From NCBI RefSeq assembly GCF_001580915.1, contig NZ_LHZQ01000218.1, positions 25,271-89,270 on the forward strand: 64,000 bases of DNA. The letters are read 5' to 3'. Position 1 is the stretch's first letter. Every line of letters starts with the position of its first letter. Of this stretch, positions 35,168-43,600 are shown in pieces. Both the position numbers and the translations under genes were made by a program. The stretch comes from Acetobacter tropicalis (GTDB taxonomy: Bacteria; Pseudomonadota; Alphaproteobacteria; Acetobacterales; Acetobacteraceae). The notes under the pieces are model-generated. The model saw only the letters and a program-made list of their open reading frames with translations, was not told the DNA's origin and searched no databases.

Positions 35168-35971
35168 ATGGACCAGCAACTCGTCATCATCTGTCTGCTG
35201 ACGGCAGGCATCAACCTCATCGGCACACTGGCGTACGCCGCACGCATCGCGGGGGGTCGGACAGGACGGATTGCCATGAGCTTTGCGCTTTTCAATATGT
35301 TGGTCTTGGTCAGTCGGACTTCGAACAGTTTTCTTGGGCCATTTCTTGCAAAGAGGATCGAGATGCGTCTCGCTTCGGGTGGTGGCGATGCTTTGCTCGG
35401 CGATTTTCGTCTTGTTCTATTGAGTGCGACAATCGCAGTCTTTATCGGCATTGTGATGGTGCCGACCGGACAACGAATGTTTGTAAAAGCCATAGGCTAT
35501 TTTCAACGCCATCGATCGACAGCGCGCTTATTGGCGAGAACAGCCAGCCCAGCCGGGCTGATGGCCATCAGACAATCAATAGCCTGGCCTACGCGTGGGC
35601 ATATGCGTGCCATGAAGAAAGAACGCGGGGTAGGGTGGGGTGTCCTTCTGGGCAATGTTTTGGCCCAAGCGCTCATTACGGTAGGGGTCTTGGCATCGCT
35701 TTATGCTGGTTATCTTAACCCCGCCTATCGCGTCACGGCTTCACAGCTTTCCGCGGTTATCAACGGCGTTGCAACAATACTGCTTTTTGCGTTGATAGAT
35801 CCCCAGCTCTCGGTCATGACAGATGATGTCGTTGAAGGGCGCGTGGACGCCAGTCTGTTTCGTCGCACTATTGTCTGGATATCCCTAAGTCGGTTGGTGG
35901 GCACGGTGATCGCACAGGCATTTTTTCTTCCCGCAGCCCTCATGATCGCATGGATTGCCAATCACGTTTAA
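35168..35971 (+). CDS. amj: Amj-family lipid II flippase
   Basis: A 267-residue polytopic membrane protein with six or more hydrophobic segments. The N-terminal block LAYAARIAGGRTGRIAMSFALFNMLVLVSRTSN is strongly reminiscent of Amj (YdaH, DUF2837), the Bacillus subtilis alternate lipid II flippase that can replace MurJ in moving lipid II across the membrane. Further matches are GIVMVPTGQRMFVK and the C-terminal ISLSRLVGTVIAQ. The start at 35168 (MDQQLVII) fits the family; an ATG six codons upstream is possible. Composition and unknown neighbours suggest an acquired gene. Confidence 0.82.
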   Translation: MDQQLVIICLLTAGINLIGTLAYAARIAGGRTGRIAMSFALFNMLVLVSRTSNSFLGPFLAKRIEMRLASGGGDALLGDFRLVLLSATIAVFIGIVMVPTGQRMFVKAIGYFQRHRSTARLLARTASPAGLMAIRQSIAWPTRGHMRAMKKERGVGWGVLLGNVLAQALITVGVLASLYAGYLNPAYRVTASQLSAVINGVATILLFALIDPQLSVMTDDVVEGRVDASLFRRTIVWISLSRLVGTVIAQAFFLPAALMIAWIANHV

Positions 35972-35987
35972 ATTTTGACGAAGGCAA

Positions 35988-37040
35988 TGGTCGGCGTCGC
36001 AAACATTTCTTTTATTCGCTTTCTGGTAAACTATTCTTTCTCATCGTGTCATAAAATTTGTGATGATATCGGTCAGCTTTTCAAACGGGGGCTGGAGGAG
36101 GGGTGCGGCGTTGAAGCGGCCCTGTTTGTAAATGCCGCGTGGGTGGGTGAGGGCCATGAAACCTTCCTTTCCGTGATAGGCTCCAATGCCGCTTTCTCCT
36201 ACGCCGCCAAAGGGCAGATCTTCCTGAGCGTAATGCAGCAATGTGTCATTGACCGTGACATTTCCTGAAACGGTATATTTCAGAACCCTGTTGAGTTCAT
36301 GGCGTTTTTTTCAAAATAATACAGTGCCAGCGGGCGAGGGCGTTCGTTGATGAAGGCGATGGCTTCATCGGGATGCCAGTATGTCAGAACAGGCAGGACA
36401 GGCCCGAAAATTTCTTCCTGCATGACGGCCATTTCGGGTGTTGCGTCCAGCACAAGAACGGGGGCGAGGAGATGATCGGCAGGTGAATCCTCTCCCAGCC
36501 GGATAACACGCGCCTTAAGCGTCTGGGCGTCATGAATCAGGCGGTTCAGCCGTTCGTAGTGATGCTGGTTGAGGATGGCTGTATAATCGGGAGATCCAGC
36601 ATAGCCGTGTGGATAAAGCTTTTTTACGGTGTCCTGAAAGGCTGTGGCAAAAGCGTTCTGATCCGCTTTATGGACCAGCACATAATCCGGTGCGATGCAG
36701 GTTTGTTCGGCATTGATCAGTTCACCAAATGCAATACGTTCCGCCGCACGTTTCATGGAAAAACCGGGTTCGATCACCACGGGAGATTTGCCGCCCAGTT
36801 CAAGTGTAACCGGCGTAAGATTTTTGGCGGCCGCCGCGGCAATTTTTTACCAACTGCCGTGCTTCCTGTGAACAGGATATGATCAAACGGCAAAGCCGTG
36901 AATGCAGCCCCGGTTTCTGCGTCGCCCATCACAACGGAAACCTGCTCTGGGGTAAAAACAGCCTGCACAATCTGGGTGATGACTGCCGATGTGGCAGGTG
37001 TGAGTTCCGAAGGTTTGAGCATGGCGCGGTTGCCATCAGC
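35988..37040 (-). pseudogene. Broken coniferyl-type aldehyde dehydrogenase
   Basis: Remnant of an NAD(P)-dependent aldehyde dehydrogenase read in three frames on the minus strand. From the right: GNRAMLKPSELTPATS...FTGSTAVGKK, then a 1-nt loss in an A run (plus strand T run 36843-36848). Next comes the frame ...VIEPGFSMKRAAERIAFGELINAEQTCIAPDYVLV (catalytic Cys present) to ALYYFEKNA. A second 1-nt loss near 36301 follows, then a frame with LLHYAQEDLPFGGVGESG to the end (stop at 36041). About 110-120 N-terminal residues are missing and the gene abuts a TetR remnant. Restoring one base at each site gives a continuous ALDH of the coniferyl aldehyde dehydrogenase type. Confidence 0.85.
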
Positions 37041-37190
37041 GCACTGGCGGCAGCGTGCTGGGCGCAGGTCCATGGTCTGGCGCTGTTGGGCATCAACGGT
37101 CAGCTTCTGGAGAAAAAAGTGGGGCCAGACCCCGTTCCCGCCACGTTGGACGTGCTGCTGGATGGTGTGTGTTGCGGAGAGTGGTCAAAG
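37018..37190 (+). pseudogene. TetR-family regulator C-terminal remnant
   Basis: On the plus strand a frame reads ISALAAACWAQVHGLALL and continues GINGQLLEKK and LDVLLDGVC. The WAQVHGLALL segment is typical of the ligand-binding C-terminal domain of TetR regulators. No helix-turn-helix part remains. The fragment directly joins the truncated aldehyde dehydrogenase in the opposite orientation. This fits one deletion that removed the start of a divergent tetR-ALDH pair along with their shared promoter. The boundaries are approximate. Confidence 0.5.
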
Positions 37191-37427
37191 CCCACACACG
37201 GGGCGCATGGACCAGAAGGGAGCGCGGCGTCCGCCGGCACTATGGGGAGAGCGATGGGGAGTGGTTCCGCACCATTTTTTTAATTTCGGGCATGACCGGA
37301 AAAAAAAAGCAGGCTGAGTGTTTTTAACACGAGAAGAAGTGGAGGCGTGTGAACCCGGAAGAGCATGGCGCGTTAATGTTGGTAAGGGTCTGGCTGACCG
37401 GACCCAAAAGTATCAAGGAGAATTCCG
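37191..37427. other. Spacer and leader upstream of csbD
   Basis: No gene is seen. It holds the decayed edge of the TetR remnant and the csbD promoter and leader. The overlapping open frames here do not resemble known proteins. Confidence 0.4.
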
Positions 37428-37607
37428 ATGGGCGAATTTACTGACAAAGTTAAAGGCGCTGCTGACAAGGTTGTGGGTTCTGTCAAGGAAAGCGTTGGGA
37501 AAGTGACCAACGACCCGGAACTGGAAATCAAAGGCAAGGCACAGAAAATCAAAGGTGATGCTGAAAAGGCCAAGGGCACCGTAAAAGGTAAACTCAACGA
37601 CCTCTGA
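37428..37607 (+). CDS. CsbD-family stress protein
   Basis: A 59-residue protein, MGEFTDKVKGAADKVVG to the end TVKGKLNDL. It is lysine-rich, hydrophilic and predicted to form a small helical bundle with repeated KxKGxAxKxxG segments. This is the CsbD family, general-stress proteins whose biochemical role is unknown. AAGGAG lies 8 nt before the ATG, and a strong terminator follows 24 bp after the stop, so it is a single-gene unit. It sits directly beside the aldehyde dehydrogenase/TetR wreck but is itself intact. Confidence 0.92.
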   Translation: MGEFTDKVKGAADKVVGSVKESVGKVTNDPELEIKGKAQKIKGDAEKAKGTVKGKLNDL

Positions 37608-37631
37608 TCGGATCTGACAGGTTTTTGGGGA

Positions 37632-37661
37632 AAGAGCGCCTGAACAAGGCGCTCTTTTTTT
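37632..37661 (+). terminator. Rho-independent terminator of csbD
   Basis: AAGAGCGCCT and AGGCGCTCTT form a stem with a GAACA loop, running into seven T. It starts 24 nt after the csbD stop. Confidence 0.9.
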
Positions 37662-37830
37662 ATGGCGGGAGCGCGCAAGCTCTCTTGAGGCTCTTTTGTC
37701 CGCCAATGCGATGCACGATGACCTTGTCTCAAAGAGCGCGTAGTCCGTAGGGCACCTTCTCTCCGATAGGGCAGGCGGCTATGTCAGACATTCGTATGAG
37801 TGTCAGGTAGAGGGCGAGTTTTCCAGTGGG

Positions 37831-37877
37831 CCACCGAGCCGTATCCCTCCTTTATTAGGTAAGGTACGGCTCGGTGG
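37831..37877 (-). terminator. 13-bp perfect inverted repeat after lipoprotein gene
   Basis: CCACCGAGCCGTA (37831-37843) pairs with TACGGCTCGGTGG (37865-37877) over a 21-nt loop. It lies 9 nt beyond the stop of the minus-strand lipoprotein gene and also downstream of csbD, so it can act between the convergent genes. There is no T run. Confidence 0.6.
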
Positions 37878-37886
37878 TATCAGGCC

Positions 37887-38495
37887 TTAGTAGGCCTGAT
37901 AGTCCACTTTTTTCAGGTGTGTTTCATTGTAATCCAGTTGGTCCTTGGTCAACTGGAAGCCCACTTCAAAGCGGTAGTCGGATTCCGTGTTCTTGGGCGG
38001 AATGGGCAGATCAACCGTCACCACATGCGTATCTGTGGTGTAACTGGACAGATTGGCCGGGAACTGGAACGTGTGGTGGAACACGTGCTTGTTCACAATT
38101 TTATCGCCATGCACCACGGCAATGAACCACGGCAGGGTGACCGTGCCATCATGCGCGGCCATGCCACGGCTGACCACAAACCGCAGCGCGATTCGGGTTT
38201 GCAGGTCCTTGCGGCCTGCGGCCAGACAATCCCCCTGCAACTTCAGAATGCTGGCACGCGTGACCAGATGCGGGAAGGTGAAGGTTTTGCCTTCATACTG
38301 GTAGTAATCCGCCGCTTCGGGGGGGATATGGGTCAGCGGGCAGCTGGGCGCGAATGAGACGGACTGGCTTTCTTCATCTCCACATCCGGCCAGTGCGGTC
38401 AGCAGGCCAAGTGCCACAAAGCCGGACAGCGCAACGCGCGGTAGCAGGCGGTGTGGGTGGGAAAGGTCATGCGGCATGTGCGAATCCGGGCTCAT
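37887..38495 (-). CDS. Lipoprotein of unknown function
   Basis: A 202-residue protein with a signal peptide and lipobox LAGC (Cys about residue 38); after cleavage it would be a membrane-anchored periplasmic lipoprotein. The mature part has a Cys pair (CPLTHIPP and GDCLAAGRKD) and alternating beta-type segments (LQTRIALRFVVSRG, DYRFEVGFQLT). This resembles small lipoproteins common in acetic acid bacteria, but no named family was assigned. ATG 38495 or ATG 38477 could start it; the latter leaves a normal-length signal. Confidence 0.7.
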   Translation of the reverse strand: MSPDSHMPHDLSHPHRLLPRVALSGFVALGLLTALAGCGDEESQSVSFAPSCPLTHIPPEAADYYQYEGKTFTFPHLVTRASILKLQGDCLAAGRKDLQTRIALRFVVSRGMAAHDGTVTLPWFIAVVHGDKIVNKHVFHHTFQFPANLSSYTTDTHVVTVDLPIPPKNTESDYRFEVGFQLTKDQLDYNETHLKKVDYQAY

Positions 38496-38726
38496 CAGTT
38501 AAAGGGTTGAACAGGCAGAAAACAGGACCAAAAAAGGACTAAAGACAGACACACCTATCAAACGTGGGGCTCCGATGCCCGAAAACGGCTTGCATCCGCC
38601 CCGCGCTTTGCGTAGGCCATGCGCACGGTTACCGTGCCTTCTCCGGGTTTCGGGCATAGCCTTTTTTCAATATGCTTTGTCATAGCCACTTCTTCTATAC
38701 CGTCCGCCGCAAGTTTGGGGAACACC

Positions 38727-39728
38727 ATGCCCGATCAAACTCAAACCCTTGCCACAGCAGAGACCGCCACGGCCTCTCATGGCAAATCTCTTAAAGTGCT
38801 TCTGGCTGGCCCGCGCGGGTTCTGCGCCGGGGTCGATCGCGCCATCCGTGTGGTTGAGGAAGCCATCCGCCGTTATGGCGCGCCGGTGTATGTCCGGCAT
38901 GAAATTGTTCACAACCGTACGGTGGTGGAAGAGCTGGAAGCCCAGGGCGCCATTTTTGTGGAGGAACTGGATGAGGTTCCGCCCGATGGCCATGTTGTGT
39001 TCTCCGCCCATGGTGTGCCCAAGACCGTTCCGGCTGAAGCCGAGCGCCGCAATCTGCTGTATCTGGATGCCACATGTCCGCTGGTGTCCAAGGTGCATCG
39101 TGAAGCCGAGCGCCACTTTGCCGGTGGTGGCCCGGAAAGCCGCCATATTCTGATGATTGGCCATGCGGGCCACCCGGAAGTGGTGGGCACCATGGGCCAG
39201 TTGCCGCCGGGTGCCGTGACGCTGATCAATGATGCGGATGAAGCCCGCAGCGTGCAGCCTGCTGATCCTTCCCGTCTGGCCTTTATCACCCAGACCACCC
39301 TTTCCGTTGATGATACGGCGGAAATTGTGGATATCCTGCGTGAGCGGTTCCCGCTGATTGAAGGCCCCCGGCGTGAGGATATCTGCTACGCCACCACCAA
39401 CCGCCAGGAAGCCGTGAAGGCCATTGCGCCGGAATGTGATCTGGTGATCGTGATCGGCTCTCCCAACTCCTCCAACTCTCAGCGGTTGCGGGAAGTGGCG
39501 GAACGTTCTGGGGCTACCCGTGCGCTGCTGGTGCCGCGCCTGAACGCGCTGGACTGGTCCGTGCTGGAAGGCGTGGACACGCTGGGCATTACGGCCGGGG
39601 CTTCCGCGCCGGAAGCGCTGGTGCAGGAAATGGTGGCGGAACTGGCCAAGCGGTACACGCTGTGCATTGATGAACGCACGGTGAAGGAAGAAAACGTGAC
39701 CTTCCGCCTGCCGGCCCCGCTCGGTTAA
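38727..39728 (+). CDS. ispH: 4-hydroxy-3-methylbut-2-enyl diphosphate reductase
   Basis: A 333-residue IspH (LytB), the 4Fe-4S enzyme that makes IPP and DMAPP in the last step of the MEP isoprenoid pathway, feeding ubiquinone and hopanoids. The three cluster cysteines are in [25 protein letters not shown] and [12 protein letters not shown]. The substrate-binding [14 protein letters not shown] is present. The start at 38727 (MPDQTQ) is chosen over 38619, which would add 36 untypical residues. It leads the ispH-thrB-rnhA operon, with 20 bp to thrB. Confidence 0.97.
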   Translation: MPDQTQTLATAETATASHGKSLKVLLAGPRGFCAGVDRAIRVVEEAIRRYGAPVYVRHEIVHNRTVVEELEAQGAIFVEELDEVPPDGHVVFSAHGVPKTVPAEAERRNLLYLDATCPLVSKVHREAERHFAGGGPESRHILMIGHAGHPEVVGTMGQLPPGAVTLINDADEARSVQPADPSRLAFITQTTLSVDDTAEIVDILRERFPLIEGPRREDICYATTNRQEAVKAIAPECDLVIVIGSPNSSNSQRLREVAERSGATRALLVPRLNALDWSVLEGVDTLGITAGASAPEALVQEMVAELAKRYTLCIDERTVKEENVTFRLPAPLG

Positions 39729-39748
39729 AAAGAGGCTGCTGCTGCTAT

Positions 39749-40723
39749 ATGGCCGTTTACACGGATGTGAGTGACGAGGCGCTTGAGGCGTTTCTTGCTG
39801 ACTATGCCATCGGGGGGCTGGTTGCCTTCCGTGGCATTGCCGAAGGGGTGGAAAACAGCAACTTTCAACTGCGCACCACACAGGGGGATTTTATTCTCAC
39901 TCTGTATGAAAAGCGGGTGAATGTGCGTGAACTCCCCTGGTTTCTCGGCCTGATGCAGCATCTGGCGGTGCAGGGGGTGACCTGCCCGCAGCCTGTGGCA
40001 GATAAAACAGGCGCCACCCTGAAAACACTGGCGGGCCGTCCTGCCGCCATTACCACTTTTCTGCCCGGCGTGTGGCCTCGTAAGGTTCGTACCTGCCATT
40101 GTCGCCCATTGGGGCGGGCGCTGGCCCAACTGCATGAGGCCGGACGCAGCTACGCTCCCGTGCGGCACAACAGCCTTGGGCCTGCGGCGTGGCAGCCATT
40201 GCTGAATTCCTGCCGCAGTGGAGCAGAAACCGTTCAGCGGGGGTTGGAGGCAGAGCTTGATGCCGCTTTTGCCCATATTCTGCCCCTCTGGCCGGGCCGT
40301 GACGGCAACCCGGACCTGCCGCGTGGGCAGATTCATGCTGATCTGTTCCCGGATAACGTGTTCTTTCTGCGTGATAGCGTTTCCGGCCTGATTGATTTCT
40401 ATTTCGCCTGCACGGATATTCTGGCCTACGATATTGCCATCTGCCTGAACGCCTGGTGCTTTGACGTGGATGGCTCCTTTAACGTAACGTTTGCCCGCCA
40501 GCTTTTGCAGGGATATCAGGATGTTCGGCCGTTAAGCGCGCCGGAACTTGCGGCCCTGCCTGTTCTGGCCCGGGGTGCCGCCATGCGCTTTTTGCTGACG
40601 CGGCTGTACGACTGGATCAACACCCCGGCGGATGCGCTGGTAACCCCCAAAGACCCGCTGGATTACCTCAAGCGGCTACGCTTCCATCTGGCGACGGAGA
40701 ATGTGGATGGATATGGCGTCTGA
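39749..40723 (+). CDS. thrB: Homoserine kinase (ThrB2 / APH-like type)
   Basis: A 324-residue homoserine kinase of the aminoglycoside-phosphotransferase-like class, which phosphorylates homoserine in threonine synthesis. It begins [19 protein letters not shown], as is usual for the alphaproteobacterial enzyme. [13 protein letters not shown] lies near residue 30, the catalytic loop is [13 protein letters not shown] near residue 194, and the metal-binding segment is [12 protein letters not shown]. It overlaps rnhA slightly. This class is unrelated to the GHMP-type ThrB of E. coli. Confidence 0.95.
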   Translation: MAVYTDVSDEALEAFLADYAIGGLVAFRGIAEGVENSNFQLRTTQGDFILTLYEKRVNVRELPWFLGLMQHLAVQGVTCPQPVADKTGATLKTLAGRPAAITTFLPGVWPRKVRTCHCRPLGRALAQLHEAGRSYAPVRHNSLGPAAWQPLLNSCRSGAETVQRGLEAELDAAFAHILPLWPGRDGNPDLPRGQIHADLFPDNVFFLRDSVSGLIDFYFACTDILAYDIAICLNAWCFDVDGSFNVTFARQLLQGYQDVRPLSAPELAALPVLARGAAMRFLLTRLYDWINTPADALVTPKDPLDYLKRLRFHLATENVDGYGV

Positions 40724-41201
40724 AAACGCACCGGCAAATGCGCCAGAGGCAGCGCAGGATGTGGTGGAAATCTGGACCGATGGCGGATGCCGCCCGAACC
40801 CAGGCCCTGGCGGCTGGGGTGTGCTGCTGCGCTTCAAGGGCACGGAGCGGGAGCTTTCAGGCGGGGAGGCGGAAACCACCAACAACCGTATGGAACTGAC
40901 CGCCGCGGCCGAGGCGCTGGAAGCGTTGAAGCGCCCCTGTGTGGTGCGCCTGCATACGGACAGCGAATATGTGCGCAACGGCATTACCCGCTGGCACACG
41001 GGCTGGGTGCGCCGCAACTGGCGCAATGCTTCGGGTGATCCGGTTGCCAATATGGATTTATGGCGCAGGCTGCTGGATGCCGCCAAACAGCATGATGTGT
41101 CCTGGCACTGGGTGAAAGGCCATTCCGGCGTGCCGGAAAACGAGCGTGTGGACGTTCTGGCGACGGAAGCCCGCAAGCTGATTGAAGAAACGCTCTCCTG
41201 A
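40713..41201 (+). CDS. rnhA: Ribonuclease HI
   Basis: A 162-residue RNase HI, which cleaves RNA in RNA-DNA hybrids. All acidic active-site residues are present: Asp in [18 protein letters not shown], Glu in NNRMELTAA, Asp in LHTDSEYV and Asp in [10 protein letters not shown]. The basic handle segment [11 protein letters not shown] is also present. Three in-frame ATGs occur at 40701, 40707 and 40713; all overlap the end of thrB, and 40713 is used here. The thrB-rnhA overlap is conserved in many Alphaproteobacteria. Confidence 0.96.
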   Translation: MASENAPANAPEAAQDVVEIWTDGGCRPNPGPGGWGVLLRFKGTERELSGGEAETTNNRMELTAAAEALEALKRPCVVRLHTDSEYVRNGITRWHTGWVRRNWRNASGDPVANMDLWRRLLDAAKQHDVSWHWVKGHSGVPENERVDVLATEARKLIEETLS

Positions 41202-41205
41202 AAAT

Positions 41206-41233
41206 CTGAAAGACAGCGTGAAGCGTCTTTCAG
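41206..41233. terminator. Inverted repeat after rnhA
   Basis: CTGAAAGAC (41206-41214) and GTCTTTCAG (41225-41233) form a 9-bp stem immediately after the rnhA stop, followed by GGGGAG instead of T. It opens the copy of the interspersed repeat described at 41221-41350. Confidence 0.5.
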
Positions 41234-41350
41234 GGGAGTATGAAGCGGGTCCTTTTGCGGCTGAACGCATTGGAATTTCGTTCAGCCAGACCCGCAGCAT
41301 CTGATCAAATCCGCCTTTTCAGACTCGAAATCCCCTCGCGGTTCTGCCGC
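41221..41350 (+). repeat. Interspersed intergenic repeat, copy B
   Basis: Contains the segments TTTTGCGGCTGAACGCATTGG, ATCAAATCCGCCTTTTCAG and AATCCCCTC. They align in order with the copy upstream of thrS (TTTTGCGTCTGAATGCGTTGG, AAAATCCATCCTTTCAG, AAGCCCTC) and more loosely with the copy upstream of gluQ. Boundaries are approximate and set by eye. Confidence 0.45.
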
Positions 41351-41370
41351 GCTGGTTGCCCATATGGCCT

Positions 41371-42405
41371 TTAAAGCTGGCTTGCTGTCGCTGATGGTGC
41401 GGGTACTATCTGCGTGACCTTGAACCCTTCCTTGCGCAGCAGGGCGGGCAGGCCGTTAGGGCCGCTCATATGCAGGGCACCGACCGCCACAAACAGCTTA
41501 TGGCCGCTGATGTGCATCTGGATGATCTTCCTTGCCATTTCTATATTGCGGTCATCCAGCATGGCTTTGGTGTGGGCTTTTTCCTGCGCGGTCTTCAAGC
41601 AGTCACACCACTCCCGATAATGCTCAAGTTTGTTCAGGTCACTGTTGGCCCACATGGTGGCTATGGCCAAGAGCTCCTTACGGCCTGTATCAGAGCTGAG
41701 ATCATGCAGGGCGTCATCAATCAGGGCATCTTCTTCTGCTGCGGTGGTCCCAATCAGTAACTGCCGCTGGGCAGTGGCTGTTTCAAGCGGCACAATGGGT
41801 TTGTGTACGGAACGGGCATATCCCTGTATGACGGAATCAATGGCGTAATCAGGATAAATCCCATCCTTGCGGCCACTGAGGGAAACAAGAGCGGCAGCTT
41901 CCATTCCTGTGGCAAGCGCATCAAACGCATAAGGCGGCAGGCATTGCTGTGCGGCAATCTCATCCAGCCGGGCCTTGCGGTGTGTATCAACAAGATGCTG
42001 AAGGCGGGCAGGGTCTTCTTTAGCGCGTAATACCTGCAAGGTGGCGGGATCAGACAGGGAGAGCTCCACGGCAATGGTGTCGCTCTGGCGGAGGGCTGCC
42101 CGTATGAGGGGGCCGGGAAAGGCCCAGTTCAGCTTGGCCACATGCATGGTGCCATACAACCAAGAGGAATGACCGTCGCTGGTCACCTGCCATAAAAACC
42201 CCCGGTCTGTGGCCGTGCGGGCAATGTCCTTGAGTTCTGGAGCAGAGGGCATGTGCGCAGCGACAGGGCAGGAGGATGATGCGGCTGGCGGCGGCGTGGC
42301 GGCTTGCCCCCATGCTGCGGAGGAATGAAGGCTCATGCTGGTGCTGAAAAGGGTGGTGACTGAAAGAACGGCTGTAATCACGGTGCGCTTTGAATGGGAT
42401 CTCAT
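41371..42405 (-). CDS. TraB/GumN-family protein
   Basis: A 344-residue exported protein of the TraB/GumN superfamily (erythromycin-esterase-like/Tiki fold), a group of putative metalloproteases. A signal peptide (residues 1-33, ending AAWGQA) is followed by the family start FLWQVTSDGHSSWLYGTMHVAK. The Glu-containing SDTIAVELSL and the C-terminal LFVAVGALHMSGPNGLPALLRKEGF complete the pattern. GTMHV and GALH supply the conserved histidines. The start at 42405 (MRSHSKRTV) is preferred to one 11 codons upstream. It is a single gene on the minus strand. Periplasmic role unknown. Confidence 0.88.
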   Translation of the reverse strand: MRSHSKRTVITAVLSVTTLFSTSMSLHSSAAWGQAATPPPAASSSCPVAAHMPSAPELKDIARTATDRGFLWQVTSDGHSSWLYGTMHVAKLNWAFPGPLIRAALRQSDTIAVELSLSDPATLQVLRAKEDPARLQHLVDTHRKARLDEIAAQQCLPPYAFDALATGMEAAALVSLSGRKDGIYPDYAIDSVIQGYARSVHKPIVPLETATAQRQLLIGTTAAEEDALIDDALHDLSSDTGRKELLAIATMWANSDLNKLEHYREWCDCLKTAQEKAHTKAMLDDRNIEMARKIIQMHISGHKLFVAVGALHMSGPNGLPALLRKEGFKVTQIVPAPSATASQL

Positions 42406-42617
42406 AAAAAACCTATTCTGGCTCAGAGATAAGGACACTGTTGAGTGTGTATCCTGTTGAAATACCAGATGCGCGAAAGAACTGTGTGAAGAATTTGTTT
42501 GTATGTCTCTGCCTCGTGTGTGTTGGAGGCAGAGACGACTAACAGGTTATTTTGGCTAACGCTCTTTGCGGCGGGTTGTGCCTGTTGGCACCGGTTTCTG
42601 CGTGTGCAGGCCGCTTC

Positions 42618-43598
42618 TCAGCGGTCTGTCAGGCGGAATTCAATACGGCGGTTGCGGGCATAGGCTTCTGGCGTGTTCTGGGCGTCGAGCGGCTGGTAGT
42701 CCGCAAAGCCGGTGGCCGCCAGACGGTGCGGGTCAATCCCTTCCGCCACCAGAAGCTTGACCACGGTAATGGCGCGCGCACTTGAAAGCTCCCAGTTGCT
42801 GGGGAAGGCAGTGTGAATGGGCTGCCGGTCTGCATGGCCATCCACGCGCAGAATCCATGGGATATCTGCCGGAATATGGGCTGTTACCTCTTTGAGCGTA
42901 TGCGCCAGCGTGGTGATTTCCTTCCTGCCCTCAGCAGAAAGATCAGCACTGCCAACGGGAAAGAGCACCTCGCTTTGGAAGACAAAGCGGTCTCCCACCA
43001 CATGCACGCCCTTCTGGTTGTGCAGGATATCCCGCAGGCGACCAAAAAATTCCGAGCGATAGCGGCTGAGTTCCGTCACCTTGTTCGCCAGTGCCGTATT
43101 CAGTTTTGCGGCCAGATCCGTAATTTTGGCATCACGCGCCTGAACGTTTTTTTGCGAGACATCAAGCGCCTCACCCAAGGCGGCCAGACGGGCGTTGAGG
43201 TCTGTCAGCGTATCATCCAACTGGGTGATGCGTGCCTGATCGGCCACGGTCAGGGCTGTGGCGGCATCGGCTGTTTTTTTGGCGGTTTCAATGGCGGCGG
43301 CATCAGCGGCCAGGGCCGAGGCATCTTTCTGGTGCTGGGTTTGCAGGCCGGTTACGGTATCGCTCAGCGCATGGTTGCGGGCGTGTTCCGTATCAAGCTG
43401 GCGGGAGAGTTCGGCTGCCTGTCCCTCCAGCTTTTCCAGCACATGCTCACGCCGGTTGAGCGCCGCGGAGAGCAGGGTCTGCCCCATCACGAACACCAGC
43501 AGCACAAAAATAACCACCATCAGCAGGGTGGAAAGGGCATCCACATAACCGGGCCATGCATCCAGCCCGGCATGCAGTTTTCTGCGGCGGCGGGCCAT
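42618..43598 (-). CDS. MotB/OmpA-like peptidoglycan-binding membrane protein
   Basis: A 326-residue protein with one N-terminal TM helix preceded by an Asp (GYVDALSTLLMVVIFVLLVF), as in MotB and ExbD-like proteins. A long coiled coil covers residues 55-180, and a C-terminal OmpA/MotB domain contains ILRVDGHADRQP and NWELSSARAITVVKLL. It would be the stator partner of the MotA/TolQ-like protein encoded 2 nt upstream. This gene pair is found in many non-flagellar Alphaproteobacteria, so it is a general envelope gene pair, not a flagellar motor. No flagellar or Zorya genes are nearby. Confidence 0.85.
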   Translation of the reverse strand: MARRRRKLHAGLDAWPGYVDALSTLLMVVIFVLLVFVMGQTLLSAALNRREHVLEKLEGQAAELSRQLDTEHARNHALSDTVTGLQTQHQKDASALAADAAAIETAKKTADAATALTVADQARITQLDDTLTDLNARLAALGEALDVSQKNVQARDAKITDLAAKLNTALANKVTELSRYRSEFFGRLRDILHNQKGVHVVGDRFVFQSEVLFPVGSADLSAEGRKEITTLAHTLKEVTAHIPADIPWILRVDGHADRQPIHTAFPSNWELSSARAITVVKLLVAEGIDPHRLAATGFADYQPLDAQNTPEAYARNRRIEFRLTDR

Positions 43599-43600
43599 GG

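Noticed and set aside
36898..37327. Several overlapping plus-strand frames (90-139 codons) right of the broken aldehyde dehydrogenase
   Set aside because: They are frames through pseudogene debris; only the segment with WAQVHGLALL resembles a real family, and it is called as a TetR remnant.
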